Shown: positions 34,818 to 44,607, counted from the first letter of the stretch. The stretch: DNA of 64,000 nucleotides from Paraburkholderia caribensis (GCF_002902945.1 NZ_CP026102.1:2418001-2482000); one strand, 5' to 3'. Numbers and translations are program-made. Notes: a model not told the origin generated them from the letters alone.

Positions 34818-34971
34818 CATCGCATGAATCAATGCTGCAACTAGCCCCGGCACAAGATTTTGTGCGCAGCCGCAATGCAGCGCGGAACGCGCGGCAGCCG
34901 CGACGAACGCGGCCCGCGCGCACCTACCGGAAATCGGGCCTTCGCCCTTAGAACATCGCGCGCCTGAAAAA

Positions 34972-35280
34972 TCAGACGCGCGGCAGGTCGTCGATGAATT
35001 TCTCGACGTGGCCGTCCGGTACTTCGGTATCGATCCCGTCGTGGCCGTCGGCATGCGAGACCGTTTTGATCTTCGGGCCCAGCAGATTCAGGCCGCCCAG
35101 CGTGAAGAACGACCACACGGCATTGCCCGCATGAATGGCCGTCACGACGTCCGCGACTTCGACGATTTCGTGCGGCGAAAGCCATTCATTCGTTTTCGGA
35201 TTGACGAGAGCCCAACGGACGTGGGTGACGCGGTCAGTCATAGGGTTAATGCGTACGGCATCGATAGCATAGGTCGCCAT
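34972..35280 (-). CDS. Conserved hypothetical protein
   Basis: 102 residues beginning MATYAIDAVRINPMTDRVTH. The ATG at 35280 has GGAGGTGG six bases upstream, which decides the start over the more distal frame. The protein is soluble and probably beta-rich; the segment SPHEIVEVADVVTAIHAGNAV is regular alpha/beta. I do not recognise a characterised family. A single gene, leftward, at the end of the acyl-CoA synthetase upstream region. Confidence 0.65.
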   Translation of the reverse strand: MATYAIDAVRINPMTDRVTHVRWALVNPKTNEWLSPHEIVEVADVVTAIHAGNAVWSFFTLGGLNLLGPKIKTVSHADGHDGIDTEVPDGHVEKFIDDLPRV

Positions 35281-35632
35281 TTCCACCTCCATCGTCGTCA
35301 CCCAGGCATCGTAGCACTTATGTCTGGGTAGACGAAACAGGCGCGTATCGCCCCATGCAGACGGACCCATTCGAAGAGCACCGCTCCGTTGCACGGCCAC
35401 TGTCCGGATGTACTCTGCGGCGCCGGCCGCCGCGTGAAAGCGTCAGTGCAGGGAATGACTGCATCTTCGAATGGCTTCCACTTTCTATAACGGTCGTGCG
35501 TAAATTGTTCTGAACCCGGGTTTGCACCAATGCGGCGCGGCGCACATACGGGCGCGCGCCGTACTCAGCGTGCTCATGATCCGCGGGCACATGCAGTACG
35601 ATGGCCGCACTGACCTGCACGGAAGACGAGCC
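35281..35632. other. Divergent intergenic region
   Basis: 352 bp between the leftward hypothetical gene and the rightward DUF72 gene. Promoters for both must be here, but no terminator, clear operator or conserved frame was seen. Confidence 0.4.
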
Positions 35633-36532
35633 ATGTCGATCGAAGTCGGGACGGCGTCGTGGACGGACGCCACGCTCATCAAATCCGGCCGCTTCTACCC
35701 GAAGGGCTGCAACAGCGCCGAGGCACGGCTGCGTTTCTATTCGAGCCAGTTTCCTATGGTCGAAGTCGATGCGTCGTACTACGCGATGCCCAGCGCGGCA
35801 ACCAGCGCGCTGTGGGCCGAGCGCACGCCCGAGCACTTCACGTTCAACGTCAAGGCATTCCGGCTTTTCACCGGGCATCAGACGGAGCGCAAGTTCTTCC
35901 CGCCCGACATTCAGCCGCTGCTGCCGCAAAGCGATAAACGAAACCTCTACTACCGCGACGTGCCGCCAGACCTCGTCGACGAGATGTGGCGGCGCTTCTT
36001 CGAGGCGCTGGAGCCGCTGCGCAAAGCGGGCAAGCTCGGCGCCGTGCTGTTCCAGTTCGCGCCGTGGATCTCCACCGCGCCGCGCGACACATCACACGTG
36101 CGGCACTGCGCGGACCGGATGACGCCCTATCTGACGGCATTCGAATTCCGCAACGCGAGCTGGTTCGACGACCGCCATCGCGAATCGACGCTCGCATTCG
36201 AACGCGAACACGGCCTCGTACATGTCGTGATGGATGCGCCCGAAGGCGTGCCGAATCGCGCGCATACCGTATGGGAAGCGACCTCGCCGGAACTGGTGAT
36301 CGTGCGCCTGCACGGCCGCAACGCGGACACCTGGAGCGGCAGCACGACGGCCGCGGGCCGCTTCAATTACGACTATACCGAGCGCGAACTGGAAGAAATC
36401 GCCGTGCCCGTGCGGGAAATCGCGAAACGCGCGGGGCGCACGCATGTCGTGTTCAACAACTGCTTCGAGGACGCTGCGCAACGCAACGCGCACTCGATGA
36501 TTCGCATCCTTCAACAAGAGCGCTTTGCGTAA
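35633..36532 (+). CDS. DUF72 domain-containing protein
   Basis: 299 residues with the TIM-barrel-like DUF72 signature: IEVGTASWTD at the start, FYSSQFPMVEVDASYYAMP, FTFNVKAFRLFTGH, GAVLFQFAPW, and FNNCFEDAAQRNA at the end. The family is widespread and uncharacterised; proposed roles in sugar or nucleic-acid metabolism are unproven. The ATG at 35633 is followed at once by the conserved strand. A single gene. Confidence 0.85.
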   Translation: MSIEVGTASWTDATLIKSGRFYPKGCNSAEARLRFYSSQFPMVEVDASYYAMPSAATSALWAERTPEHFTFNVKAFRLFTGHQTERKFFPPDIQPLLPQSDKRNLYYRDVPPDLVDEMWRRFFEALEPLRKAGKLGAVLFQFAPWISTAPRDTSHVRHCADRMTPYLTAFEFRNASWFDDRHRESTLAFEREHGLVHVVMDAPEGVPNRAHTVWEATSPELVIVRLHGRNADTWSGSTTAAGRFNYDYTERELEEIAVPVREIAKRAGRTHVVFNNCFEDAAQRNAHSMIRILQQERFA

Positions 36533-36666
36533 AAGCGCGTTGGCACCTTCAATCACGCAAGGCATTAACGCGTTTTCCGGTTGCAATTCAGTTTGCATCG
36601 ACTAGCCTCGTCTTATTCGAACCAGACAAATACCTTTCATAAGACGAAAAAGACAAAGGTGCACCG

Positions 36667-38130
36667 ATGCTACTGACGGCTTATGTGCAGGCCAGCAAGC
36701 CGGGCCTATTGCAGCTATGGATCGGCATGTTCGGCGTGGCCGCGCCGCCCGTGCCGCAGGTTTCCATCGACCGGCAAGCGGCCGTGCCGCTCGATCCGCC
36801 CGCGTTCTTTCCGATTCGCGATTTCAGCGTCGACGGCAACGGCCAGTCCATCAATCATCAATGCGTGCTGCGCTTCGACGTGCCAGACGAATCGCGGCCG
36901 CGACAGATCGTGATCGACGCGGGTGGCGAACGGTTCGAATTCGCCAGTACTTCGTTGCCAAAAGAAGTGCCGACACTGATGGACGGCAGCTTCAATATCC
37001 TGTTGTCGTCGTGCTATTCGCAGCCGGAAGATATCGACGGACTGCTCGGCACGATCGTCTCGCAGATCAAGGTGCAACCGCATCTGACCGTGCTCGCGGG
37101 CGACCAGGTGTACCTCGACCTGCCGCTCACGCAGCGCGTCCCCGATCAGAACCCGGACCGCGCGCGTCTGCTCGCCAACAAGTACTACCTCAACTGGCTC
37201 TCCGGCGCGTTGCGCGTGCCGGGGTTGCAACCGGTACTGGAGCGCGCGCCCGTCGTGTGCATTCCCGACGATCACGAGTTCTGGAACAACTATCCGTTTG
37301 CCCAAAAGCAGTTGCCCGATACGTGGACGGACGGATCGCGCCAGTTGCTCGGCGACACGGCGCGCGCACTGTACGAGGACTATCAGATCGGCGGCGCGCC
37401 GGGCGGCGCGGGCGGTGCGATCCGGCTCGACGTCGAGCCGTTGAAAATGCTGTTCGTCGATATGCGCTGCGACCGCGACAGCGCGTTCAAATCGTTGATG
37501 GGCCCTAAAGCCGTTGCAGCGATGCAGGCCTGGGAACACGATCTCGTCGATGCGCGAGCAGCGGGACGACCCGTTGTCGGCCTGCTCGCTTCGGGCCAGG
37601 CGCTCTTCATCGATCCGCCCGAAAGCAACTGGCGCAAAAAGACCTTCGATGCCGAAATGCCGAATTACGCGCAATTCGACGTGCTGCAAGCGACCCTCGG
37701 CCGGCTTGCGGACCAGGGCGTTCCCGTCGTCTACATGACGGGCGACGTGCATTGGGGACGCGTCGCATCGGGTCACGATTTGCAGACGGGCACGGCGCTC
37801 TTCGAAGTGATCGCCTCGCCGTCGCGGTTGATCCGCACGCCGTTGCTCGATACCGCGAAAGAAGCGGCCAATTCGGTCAAGGGGATTTTCGGCGGCGGCA
37901 ATGCGTGGCCGCGTCACTCCGATCCCGAGGATGTGCCCGACCGCTTCGGCGTGAATCATCGCTTCGCACTCAAGCAGGAATTCGGCCGGCGCGGCGATCA
38001 GGTTGCGATCCTGTCGTTCACGCGCGTGGGCAGCGGGGTGGATATGCAGGTCATGTACTACGGCATTTCCAGCGACAAAGCGCTTTCCCAATCGGAATCC
38101 ACCACGCGCTTCGAACTGCGCGCGCGTTAA
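36667..38130 (+). CDS. PhoD-like metallophosphatase
   Basis: 487 residues. The metallophosphoesterase blocks are LSSCYSQ (114-119), LAGDQVYLD (145-151), IPDDHEFWNNYP (201-210) and MTGDVHWGRV, giving the Asp, His and Asn ligands of a binuclear centre. The N-terminus is not a Tat or Sec signal, so, unlike secreted PhoD, the protein should be cytoplasmic. AAGGTG precedes the ATG. It is followed after 22 bp by an unrecognised gene that is probably cotranscribed. Substrate unknown; phosphodiester or polyphosphate are options. Confidence 0.8.
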   Translation: MLLTAYVQASKPGLLQLWIGMFGVAAPPVPQVSIDRQAAVPLDPPAFFPIRDFSVDGNGQSINHQCVLRFDVPDESRPRQIVIDAGGERFEFASTSLPKEVPTLMDGSFNILLSSCYSQPEDIDGLLGTIVSQIKVQPHLTVLAGDQVYLDLPLTQRVPDQNPDRARLLANKYYLNWLSGALRVPGLQPVLERAPVVCIPDDHEFWNNYPFAQKQLPDTWTDGSRQLLGDTARALYEDYQIGGAPGGAGGAIRLDVEPLKMLFVDMRCDRDSAFKSLMGPKAVAAMQAWEHDLVDARAAGRPVVGLLASGQALFIDPPESNWRKKTFDAEMPNYAQFDVLQATLGRLADQGVPVVYMTGDVHWGRVASGHDLQTGTALFEVIASPSRLIRTPLLDTAKEAANSVKGIFGGGNAWPRHSDPEDVPDRFGVNHRFALKQEFGRRGDQVAILSFTRVGSGVDMQVMYYGISSDKALSQSESTTRFELRAR

Positions 38131-38152
38131 TCAAAAAAGACGAGGCAAGGTC

Positions 38153-38986
38153 ATGCTGAAGATCGTACGATCGACGACGACGCAATCGAATCCACAGTTC
38201 ACGCCATTCGAGCGCAACGCAGGCGAGAGCAATACCGCATGGGGTGAGCGTGCGGTACTCGATATGCAAGCGGGCGGCCCCGATGCGTGGACCTATGTCG
38301 TGCTGCTAGGCGGCAGCGATACGCTGGCGTTTCGCGTGCGCGTCGCGCAATCGCATCTGCGGCATGACATGCTGCCGTCGTTCTGGTCCGAGTCGATTCT
38401 CGTGCGCCTCGCCAGCGCGACACTCAAGAACGCCGAAGCCTTGCATGTGCCTTTGCATCAGCCGGAAGGGCCGGCGTTCGCAGCGCGCGTGAATGGCGTG
38501 GTCGCGCGTCCGTTGACGGATTTCGACGACACGTCGCGCTTTCCGAACATCGCGGTCATCGCGCTACCCATTGCGCAGGACAAGGTGGTCGACAAAGTGG
38601 CGAGCTTCGAGCAGTCACGCGCGACGCTCGATGCACTCGAGCATGTCTTGCGCTGGCTCGCTTATGCATGGGGCGCGGCACGCACGCCGAATCCGTTGCA
38701 CGACAACTACGGCTTGCCGTCTACCTGCATGATCGAAACCGTGTGCGCCGCTGCGAATTTCGACCTGACGCCCGGGCTCGAATCGCGAGCGTCATGTCCT
38801 GAAGCAGTCTGGGCCGCGGCGAATTACTGGCATGAGTACTTCGAGAAGTTCAACGGGCGCGAGCCGATTGGGCGCTTTTACGCGCCGCATACCTATCCGA
38901 TCATCGAGCCGGCCGCTGCGCCTGCGCCTTCTCCTGCCCCTTCTCCCGCGCCTTCCTCCGCGCCCAAACGCAAAGCGAAGAAGTGA
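38153..38986 (+). CDS. Hypothetical protein, partner of the PhoD-like gene
   Basis: 277 residues, cytoplasmic. A mixed alpha/beta body (1-250) includes LDALEHVLRWLAYAWGAARTPNPL and WAAANYWHEYFEKFNGREPIG. It ends in a Pro-Ala-Ser repeat and a basic tail KRKAKK. No family recognised. It starts 22 bp after the PhoD-like gene, so a shared function is likely. The stop lies 8 bp from the converging penicillin-binding protein gene. Confidence 0.7.
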   Translation: MLKIVRSTTTQSNPQFTPFERNAGESNTAWGERAVLDMQAGGPDAWTYVVLLGGSDTLAFRVRVAQSHLRHDMLPSFWSESILVRLASATLKNAEALHVPLHQPEGPAFAARVNGVVARPLTDFDDTSRFPNIAVIALPIAQDKVVDKVASFEQSRATLDALEHVLRWLAYAWGAARTPNPLHDNYGLPSTCMIETVCAAANFDLTPGLESRASCPEAVWAAANYWHEYFEKFNGREPIGRFYAPHTYPIIEPAAAPAPSPAPSPAPSSAPKRKAKK

Positions 38987-38994
38987 GCTTCAGT

Positions 38995-41454
38995 TCAAGG
39001 CTGTGATGCGGGCGCGCTTGCAGCAGGCGTCGACGCGAACGCGGGCGCTTCGCCGTTGACGCCAGCGGGCGCGCTCGCCTCGCCCGGCGCAGGCAGAATC
39101 GGCGGCTGCGATGCGGCGGGCGAAATGATCTGCGGCGGTTCGATATCCGTCGGCGCGGAAGCCTCGGCAACGGGCGACGCATTCTGCACAACAGGCGCAG
39201 CGGGCGTAGCCGGTGCTGGACGCGGCTTCGGGCGCGGCGCAGTGGCAGGCGTCTGCGTCTTTGCCGAAGAAGAGAACAGGTACGCCATCCACGCACGCAA
39301 CTTCATGCGCAAGGTATCGAACATGCCCGGCGGCGGCTCTTCCGCGAACTTCGCGCGCGGATCGACGAGACGCGAGCGCAGCGAACGCTGAAAGAAATCG
39401 CCGACGATCGGCAACGCGCTATGCGCGCCCTGCCCCCAGTAGTCGCTGCGCAACGTCACGCGGCTGTCGTTGAAGCCGATCCATGCGCCCGCGACGAGTT
39501 GCGGATGCATCAGGATGAACCAGCCGTCCGCGTTGTCCTGCGTCGTGCCCGTCTTGCCCGCGACATCGGCCCGAATGCCAAAACGTGTGCGAATGGCCGA
39601 GCCCGTGCCCTTGTTGACGACCGAGCGCATCACGTCGAGCAAGGTTTGCGCGCTAGCAATGGGCATCACGCGGTCGGCGCGCGACGGCTGGAACTCGGCG
39701 AGCACTTCGCCCTTGCGGTCTTCGATCCGCGTGACGAGCATCGGCGCGACATACGCGCCTTCATTCGCGATCGTGCCGTACGACGACACCATTTCTTTCA
39801 GCGTCACCGGGCTCGTGCCCAGTGCCAGCGAAGGCACCGCGTCGAGCTGGCTGTCGCGCACGCCCATCGCGCGCGCAAGCCGCGCGACCCTGGCGGGACC
39901 GACCGATTCCATCAATTGCGCGGTAATGCGGTTGCGCGAATACGCAAGGCCATCGCGCAACGTGATGGGACGGCCGCTCGGCGCGTCTTCGTCGCTTGGC
40001 CGCCAGATTTCGCCGCCTGCCAGCGGGATTTCGACAGCCTGATCGGGGTAGGTATCGTCGGGCTTTGCGCCCTGTTCGAACGCCGCGCCGTAGACGAACG
40101 GCTTGAACGTCGAACCCGGCTGGCGGCGCGCCTGCGACACGTGATCGAACGGGTCCTGCGTAAAGTCGCGGCTGCCCACCCACGCCTTGATCTCGCCATT
40201 GCGCGGGTCCATCGCGACGAATGCGGCCTGCACGCGCGTCTTGCTGTCGCATAGCGCTTTCATGAACCCGCGATCTGCCGACAGATGCTTGAGCGCATCC
40301 TCGTCGCTCATGCCCGAATCTTTCGCGCTGTGATACTCGGGCGTCTCGCGGATGAACGCATCGAACACATCCTTGTGCCCGCTGCACGCGCTACGCGCAT
40401 TCCACGCCGCATTCGCAATCGACTGCAACTGGTTGCCCTGGAACGTCAGCGCCTGGGTCGCCATGGTTTGCAGGCGCGAGTCGATCGTCGTGCGCACGAC
40501 GAGTCCATCCGAATAGATGTTGTAGTCGTTCGCATCGGCCCATGCGATCAGCCACTTCTTCAATTGCTGCGCGAAATGCGGCGCGGGACCGGGCGGCTCC
40601 GTCTGACGCTCGAAGTCGACGCGCAGCGGCTTTCCTTTGAGCGAATTGAATTGCGCTGGCGACAAGCGCCCGTATTTCACCATTTGCCCGAGCACGATAT
40701 TGCGGCGGTCCAGCGCGCGCTCGGGATTGATCACCGGGTTGTAATAGCTGTTGCCCTTCAACATGCCGATCAGCGTCGCGCTTTCGAGCACGGTCAGATT
40801 GCCGGCGGACTTGTCGAAGTATGTGCGCGCCGCCATTTCGATGCCGTACGCGTTATAGAGAAACGGCACTGTATTCAGGTACGTTTCGAGTATCTCGCTT
40901 TTCGTATAGACGGCTTCGATCTTGAAGGCGGTCAGCGCTTCCTTGATCTTGCGCGTAAGCGTCGGCGCGCGGCCGATGTCGTCGGGATAGAGATTGCGCG
41001 CGAGCTGCTGCGTGATCGTCGATCCGCCCTGGCGATCGCCCGAAAACGTATGCAGCGCCGCGCCCGCCGTGCGTCGAAAATCGATGCCGTGGTGCTCGTA
41101 GAAGCGATGGTCTTCCGTGGAGATCAAGGCATCGACGACATGCGGCGAAATGTCGGAGAGCTTCATCCACACGCGGTTGGTCGGCTTGAATTCGGCGATC
41201 AGCTTGCCGTCCGCCGAATAGATCTGCGCTGGCTGCTCGATCTTCGCCTTGCGGATGTCCCCGATGCCCGGCGTGAACGGCACCAGGATCAGCACATACA
41301 GCAGAACGAGCGCGGGAATGGAGGCGACCGACAACGCCACGCCACGCCATGTCGGACGACGCAAACGTTGCACCGCGCGCATGAGCGGCGGTTTTGCATG
41401 GGCCCAGGCCCGGACGGAGATTTCCCGGAGGAACGACAGTATCGACTGTCTCAC
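38995..41454 (-). CDS. Class A penicillin-binding protein (transglycosylase/transpeptidase)
   Basis: 819 residues from the GTG at 41454. A short cytoplasmic part and one membrane helix (about 45-65) precede the GT51 domain with STEDHRFYEHHGID and QGGSTITQQLARN. The transpeptidase has active-site Ser in PGSTFKPF, SRN in AYSRNRITAQ and KTG in VAGKTGTTQ. The C-terminal 100 residues are a Pro/Ala/Ser-rich tail, longer than in typical PBP1a. The enzyme polymerises and crosslinks peptidoglycan in the periplasm. The open frame extends to 41619, but that part crosses the hairpin at 41571 and looks non-coding. Confidence 0.85.
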   Translation of the reverse strand: MRQSILSFLREISVRAWAHAKPPLMRAVQRLRRPTWRGVALSVASIPALVLLYVLILVPFTPGIGDIRKAKIEQPAQIYSADGKLIAEFKPTNRVWMKLSDISPHVVDALISTEDHRFYEHHGIDFRRTAGAALHTFSGDRQGGSTITQQLARNLYPDDIGRAPTLTRKIKEALTAFKIEAVYTKSEILETYLNTVPFLYNAYGIEMAARTYFDKSAGNLTVLESATLIGMLKGNSYYNPVINPERALDRRNIVLGQMVKYGRLSPAQFNSLKGKPLRVDFERQTEPPGPAPHFAQQLKKWLIAWADANDYNIYSDGLVVRTTIDSRLQTMATQALTFQGNQLQSIANAAWNARSACSGHKDVFDAFIRETPEYHSAKDSGMSDEDALKHLSADRGFMKALCDSKTRVQAAFVAMDPRNGEIKAWVGSRDFTQDPFDHVSQARRQPGSTFKPFVYGAAFEQGAKPDDTYPDQAVEIPLAGGEIWRPSDEDAPSGRPITLRDGLAYSRNRITAQLMESVGPARVARLARAMGVRDSQLDAVPSLALGTSPVTLKEMVSSYGTIANEGAYVAPMLVTRIEDRKGEVLAEFQPSRADRVMPIASAQTLLDVMRSVVNKGTGSAIRTRFGIRADVAGKTGTTQDNADGWFILMHPQLVAGAWIGFNDSRVTLRSDYWGQGAHSALPIVGDFFQRSLRSRLVDPRAKFAEEPPPGMFDTLRMKLRAWMAYLFSSSAKTQTPATAPRPKPRPAPATPAAPVVQNASPVAEASAPTDIEPPQIISPAASQPPILPAPGEASAPAGVNGEAPAFASTPAASAPASQP

Positions 41455-41570
41455 GCTAACGCACCATCGGCAGAAAAGGCTGCATCCTACCAAAACAGCG
41501 CGAATGTCCTGGCGTTTTGCAACAATCGGCGGCGCGAGTGGACGCCGCGATGCGACGCCAGAAACGACAT

Positions 41571-41609
41571 CGGCCGAATCCGCGCCGCTTGCGCGGGCGG
41601 ATTCGGCCG
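41571..41609. terminator. Perfect 13-bp hairpin between mctP and the PBP gene
   Basis: CGGCCGAATCCGC and its exact complement are separated by 13 nt. There is no T-run on either strand, so it is not a classic intrinsic terminator, but it lies 23 bp after the mctP stop and may end or attenuate that transcript. Confidence 0.45.
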
Positions 41610-41631
41610 AACCATGCAAACACCAGCGCGA

Positions 41632-43107
41632 TCAGGCGTGAGCGCGCTTCGGCGTGACCAGCGAAACGATGAACGTCACCACCACGTTCACGACCAGCGC
41701 GATCAGGCCAATATAAAGCGGCCAGGTCGAATCGCCGACATGCAGCGCGAACACGGGCTTGAGGCCCTGCGAAATCGCGAGACCCGTACCGACGACGATC
41801 CCCACCAGCCAGCCGAGGAACAGGCCCGGCGTGTTCAGACGGCGCGTGTACAGCGAGAACACGATGGCCGGGAAGACTTGCAGAATCCACACGCCGCCGA
41901 GCAGTTGCAGGTCGATCGCGTACTGCGTGGGCAGGAACACGATGAACAGCAGCGCGCCGAACTTCACCACAAGCGACACGATCTTCGCCGTCGACGCTTC
42001 CTGAGCGGGCGCCATGTCCGGCGACACCAGCGGACGCCACAGATTGCGCGTGAACAGGTTCGCCGCGCCGATCGACATGATGGCGGCGGGCACCAGCGCG
42101 CTGATCGCGATGGCCGCCGCCGCGAAGCCGACGAACCACGACGGGAACAGCGTGCCGAACAGCGTCGGCACGACGTCGGACGGCGACTTCACGTGAATGC
42201 CCGCGGCAATCGCCATATAGCCGAGCAGCGCGATCAGGCCGAGCAGCAGCGTATAGGCGGGCAGGAAGATCGCGTTCTTGCGCACGGTCTGCATCGACGA
42301 AGACGACAGCACGGCCGTCATCGTGTGCGGATACATGAAGGCCGCGAGCGCCGAGCCGAGCGCAAGCGATGCGTACGCGGTGAACTGCGTCGGCTTGAGG
42401 ATGATGCCCGTCGCGCCGCCCTTCGCCTGGAAGAACTGGTCAGCCGCGTCGAACACATGGCCGTAGCCGCCGAGCTTCGCCGGAATCAGCCACACCGCCG
42501 CGATCACGACGATATAGATCATGATGTCCTTGACGAACGCGATCATCGCCGGTGCGCGCAGGCCGCTCGTATACGTATAGAGCGCGAGGATGATGAACGC
42601 GATCACGAGTGGTGCTTCGCCCGAGATGCCAAGTCCCTTGATGACAACCTGCATGCCGACCAGCTGCAGCGCGATATACGGCATCGTCGCGACGATGCCT
42701 GTCAGCGCGACTGCCGCCGGGAACCACTTGCCGCCGTACTCGCCCTGCACGTAATCGGCTGCCGTGATGTGGTTCTTCGCGTGCGCGATCTTCCACAGCT
42801 TCGGCATCACAGCGAACACAAACGGATAGACGATGATCGTATAAGGCAACGCAAAGAAGCCATACGCGCCGACCGAATAGACCAGTGCGGGCACTGCGAT
42901 CACCGTATAGGCCGTATAGAAATCGCCGCCTACCAGAAACCACGAAATGATCGTGCCGAATTGCCGGCCGCCCAGGCCCCACTCGTGCAGCTGCGTGAGA
43001 TCGCCCGCTTTCCAGCGCGCGGCAACGAAACCCAATACGGTGACGAGAAGAAAGAATGCGATAAAGACGGTCATCGCGACCGGGTTCACAGGGTTCAGAT
43101 CGCTCAT
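41632..43107 (-). CDS. mctP: Monocarboxylate uptake permease (MctP), SSS family
   Basis: 491 residues with about 13 helices of the sodium:solute symporter fold. The start NPVAMTVFIAFFLLVTVLGFVAARW, the segment LHEWGLGGRQFGTIISWFLVGGDFYTAYT and the FLPTQYAIDLQLLGGVWILQ region match MctP, which imports lactate, pyruvate, propionate and some amino acids in rhizobia. The start overlaps the DUF3311 gene by ATGA, the standard pair. No two-component regulator is adjacent. Confidence 0.88.
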   Translation of the reverse strand: MSDLNPVNPVAMTVFIAFFLLVTVLGFVAARWKAGDLTQLHEWGLGGRQFGTIISWFLVGGDFYTAYTVIAVPALVYSVGAYGFFALPYTIIVYPFVFAVMPKLWKIAHAKNHITAADYVQGEYGGKWFPAAVALTGIVATMPYIALQLVGMQVVIKGLGISGEAPLVIAFIILALYTYTSGLRAPAMIAFVKDIMIYIVVIAAVWLIPAKLGGYGHVFDAADQFFQAKGGATGIILKPTQFTAYASLALGSALAAFMYPHTMTAVLSSSSMQTVRKNAIFLPAYTLLLGLIALLGYMAIAAGIHVKSPSDVVPTLFGTLFPSWFVGFAAAAIAISALVPAAIMSIGAANLFTRNLWRPLVSPDMAPAQEASTAKIVSLVVKFGALLFIVFLPTQYAIDLQLLGGVWILQVFPAIVFSLYTRRLNTPGLFLGWLVGIVVGTGLAISQGLKPVFALHVGDSTWPLYIGLIALVVNVVVTFIVSLVTPKRAHA

Positions 43108-43301
43108 TTAATGCCCCGGTACACGACGTAGATCAGCAGCGACGTGAGCGGAACCCACAGAAACTGATACCAGTAGAAGAAAGGAAAGCCGGCGAATGAC
43201 GGGCGCGTATCGTTATAGAACGGCAGCCACAGCAGCGCGACATAGGGGATCAGCAAGATGAGCCAGAGCCATGAACGGCCGGCCGGTTCGGTAGGTTCCA
43301 C
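43104..43301 (-). CDS. DUF3311 small membrane protein, MctP partner
   Basis: 65 residues with two membrane helices: LWLILLIPYVALLWLPFY and FFYWYQFLWVPLTSLLIYVVY. This small protein regularly precedes mctP and may assist the permease. Its stop overlaps the mctP start. Confidence 0.85.
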   Translation of the reverse strand: MEPTEPAGRSWLWLILLIPYVALLWLPFYNDTRPSFAGFPFFYWYQFLWVPLTSLLIYVVYRGIK

Positions 43302-43393
43302 GTTTGTCCCTCTTTGGTCTATCTGATTGAATCCGCTTTGCTGATGCGCATGCCGAACAGGCGTGAACGTGCATATTCACGCGCGCGCCCGCT

Positions 43394-43441
43394 GCACGCG
43401 CCGTTGCACACGCCGTTGCACGCGCCGTTGCACGCGCCCGC
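43394..43441. repeat. Four 12-bp tandem repeats, GCACGCGCCGTT type
   Basis: Four consecutive units: GCACGCGCCGTT, GCACACGCCGTT, GCACGCGCCGTT, GCACGCGCCCGC. They lie in the 245-bp gap between the DUF3311 gene and a LysR gene, about 95 bp upstream of DUF3311. Confidence 0.85.
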
Positions 43442-43546
43442 AAAGGTACGCGCATTATCTGCGAAAAGTTCCGTTGCTGCTCGCACGGTAACCAGCCCTT
43501 ATTCAAGGCGCGCAGAAGCTTTCAATTGGTCTATAGAAACGCCGCG

Positions 43547-44440
43547 CTATCTGCTGTGTATCGCCTTGGCAAAACGATCGCGCAGGAACTGCGTGAACGC
43601 GCGTATCGTGACGGAAGCCTGCCGATGCTGCGGATAGACGGCATACAGGGTCAACGGCGGCGAAACGAAATCGCCAAGCACTTCGACGAGCTTGCCGCTC
43701 GCCAGCGCATCGGCCACGATGAATTCCGGCAGACGCGCAATGCCGATCCCCGCAATCGCGGCATCGCGGATCACTTCGCCGTTGTTGACGCGCAGCGGGC
43801 CATGCACCTCGATAGTCCGGCTCGCGCCATCCACGATGTATTCCCAGCCGCTGCGCGCTTCCTGGCCATATAGCAGGCACGCGTGGCGTGCGAGATCGTC
43901 GGGCGTCGCAGGCGGGCGTCGCGCCTTGCGATACGCGGGGCTGCAACACGCAACCATGCGCATTTCAGCGAGCTTTTGCGCGATCAGCGTCGAATCCGCA
44001 AGCGTGCCGATGCGCAGCGCCATGTCGAACCCTTCGCCGACCACGTCGACGACCCGGTCGCTCAACTCCAGATCGATGCGCACGTCGCCATGCGCGCGCA
44101 GAAACGCGGCGACAAGCGGCGACAGATGGATCATCCCGAACGACATCGGCGCGCTGACGCGCAGCAGTCCGCGCGGGTCCGAGCGCCCCGACGACATTGC
44201 CTGCTCGGCGTCCTCGACGTCGCCGAGGATGCGCGTGGCACGCTGATAGAACTCGTAGCCGAGGTCCGTCACCGCGAGCTTGCGCGTATTGCGCACCAGC
44301 AGCCGCACGCCGAGGCTCGCCTCCAGCGCCATCACGCGTCGGCTGACGAACTGTTTCGACAGCTGCAGACGGACGGCAGCCGCCGTGAAATTGCGCGCGT
44401 CGACGGTGGCGACGAATATCTTCAGATCGTCCAGCTGCAT
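43547..44440 (-). CDS. LysR-family transcriptional regulator
   Basis: 297 residues. HTH at about 1-60 (LKIFVATVDARNFTAAAVRLQLSKQFVSRRVMALE), then an effector domain. Its subtype (CrgA/AaeR-like) often regulates a divergent gene, here the pirin-like gene 168 bp away. Effector unknown. Confidence 0.88.
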   Translation of the reverse strand: MQLDDLKIFVATVDARNFTAAAVRLQLSKQFVSRRVMALEASLGVRLLVRNTRKLAVTDLGYEFYQRATRILGDVEDAEQAMSSGRSDPRGLLRVSAPMSFGMIHLSPLVAAFLRAHGDVRIDLELSDRVVDVVGEGFDMALRIGTLADSTLIAQKLAEMRMVACCSPAYRKARRPPATPDDLARHACLLYGQEARSGWEYIVDGASRTIEVHGPLRVNNGEVIRDAAIAGIGIARLPEFIVADALASGKLVEVLGDFVSPPLTLYAVYPQHRQASVTIRAFTQFLRDRFAKAIHSR

Positions 44441-44607
44441 GGCTTTGCCTTTGCGTTACGCGTTTATTGTCCACTTCTATGTGACAGTGATTCTCTTTTG
44501 GCATCGATTATATCCACTCTGATTGACCTACACTTCAATCACTGCTTCAGACAACGGCGCCGCCGGTGTTACGAGAGGCAAAGGCAATTCAAAAACGGAG
44601 AAGAGAA

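Noticed and set aside
41455..41619. N-terminal extension of the penicillin-binding protein to an ATG at 41619
   Set aside because: It would run through the 41571-41609 hairpin and adds Ala/Ser/Arg-rich sequence before the normal short cytoplasmic segment.
40285..43131. A 948-codon open frame on the plus strand across the PBP and mctP genes
   Set aside because: It is antisense to two well-supported genes. Its composition is His/Arg/Asp-rich, as expected from reading high-GC genes backwards, and it has no recognisable domain.
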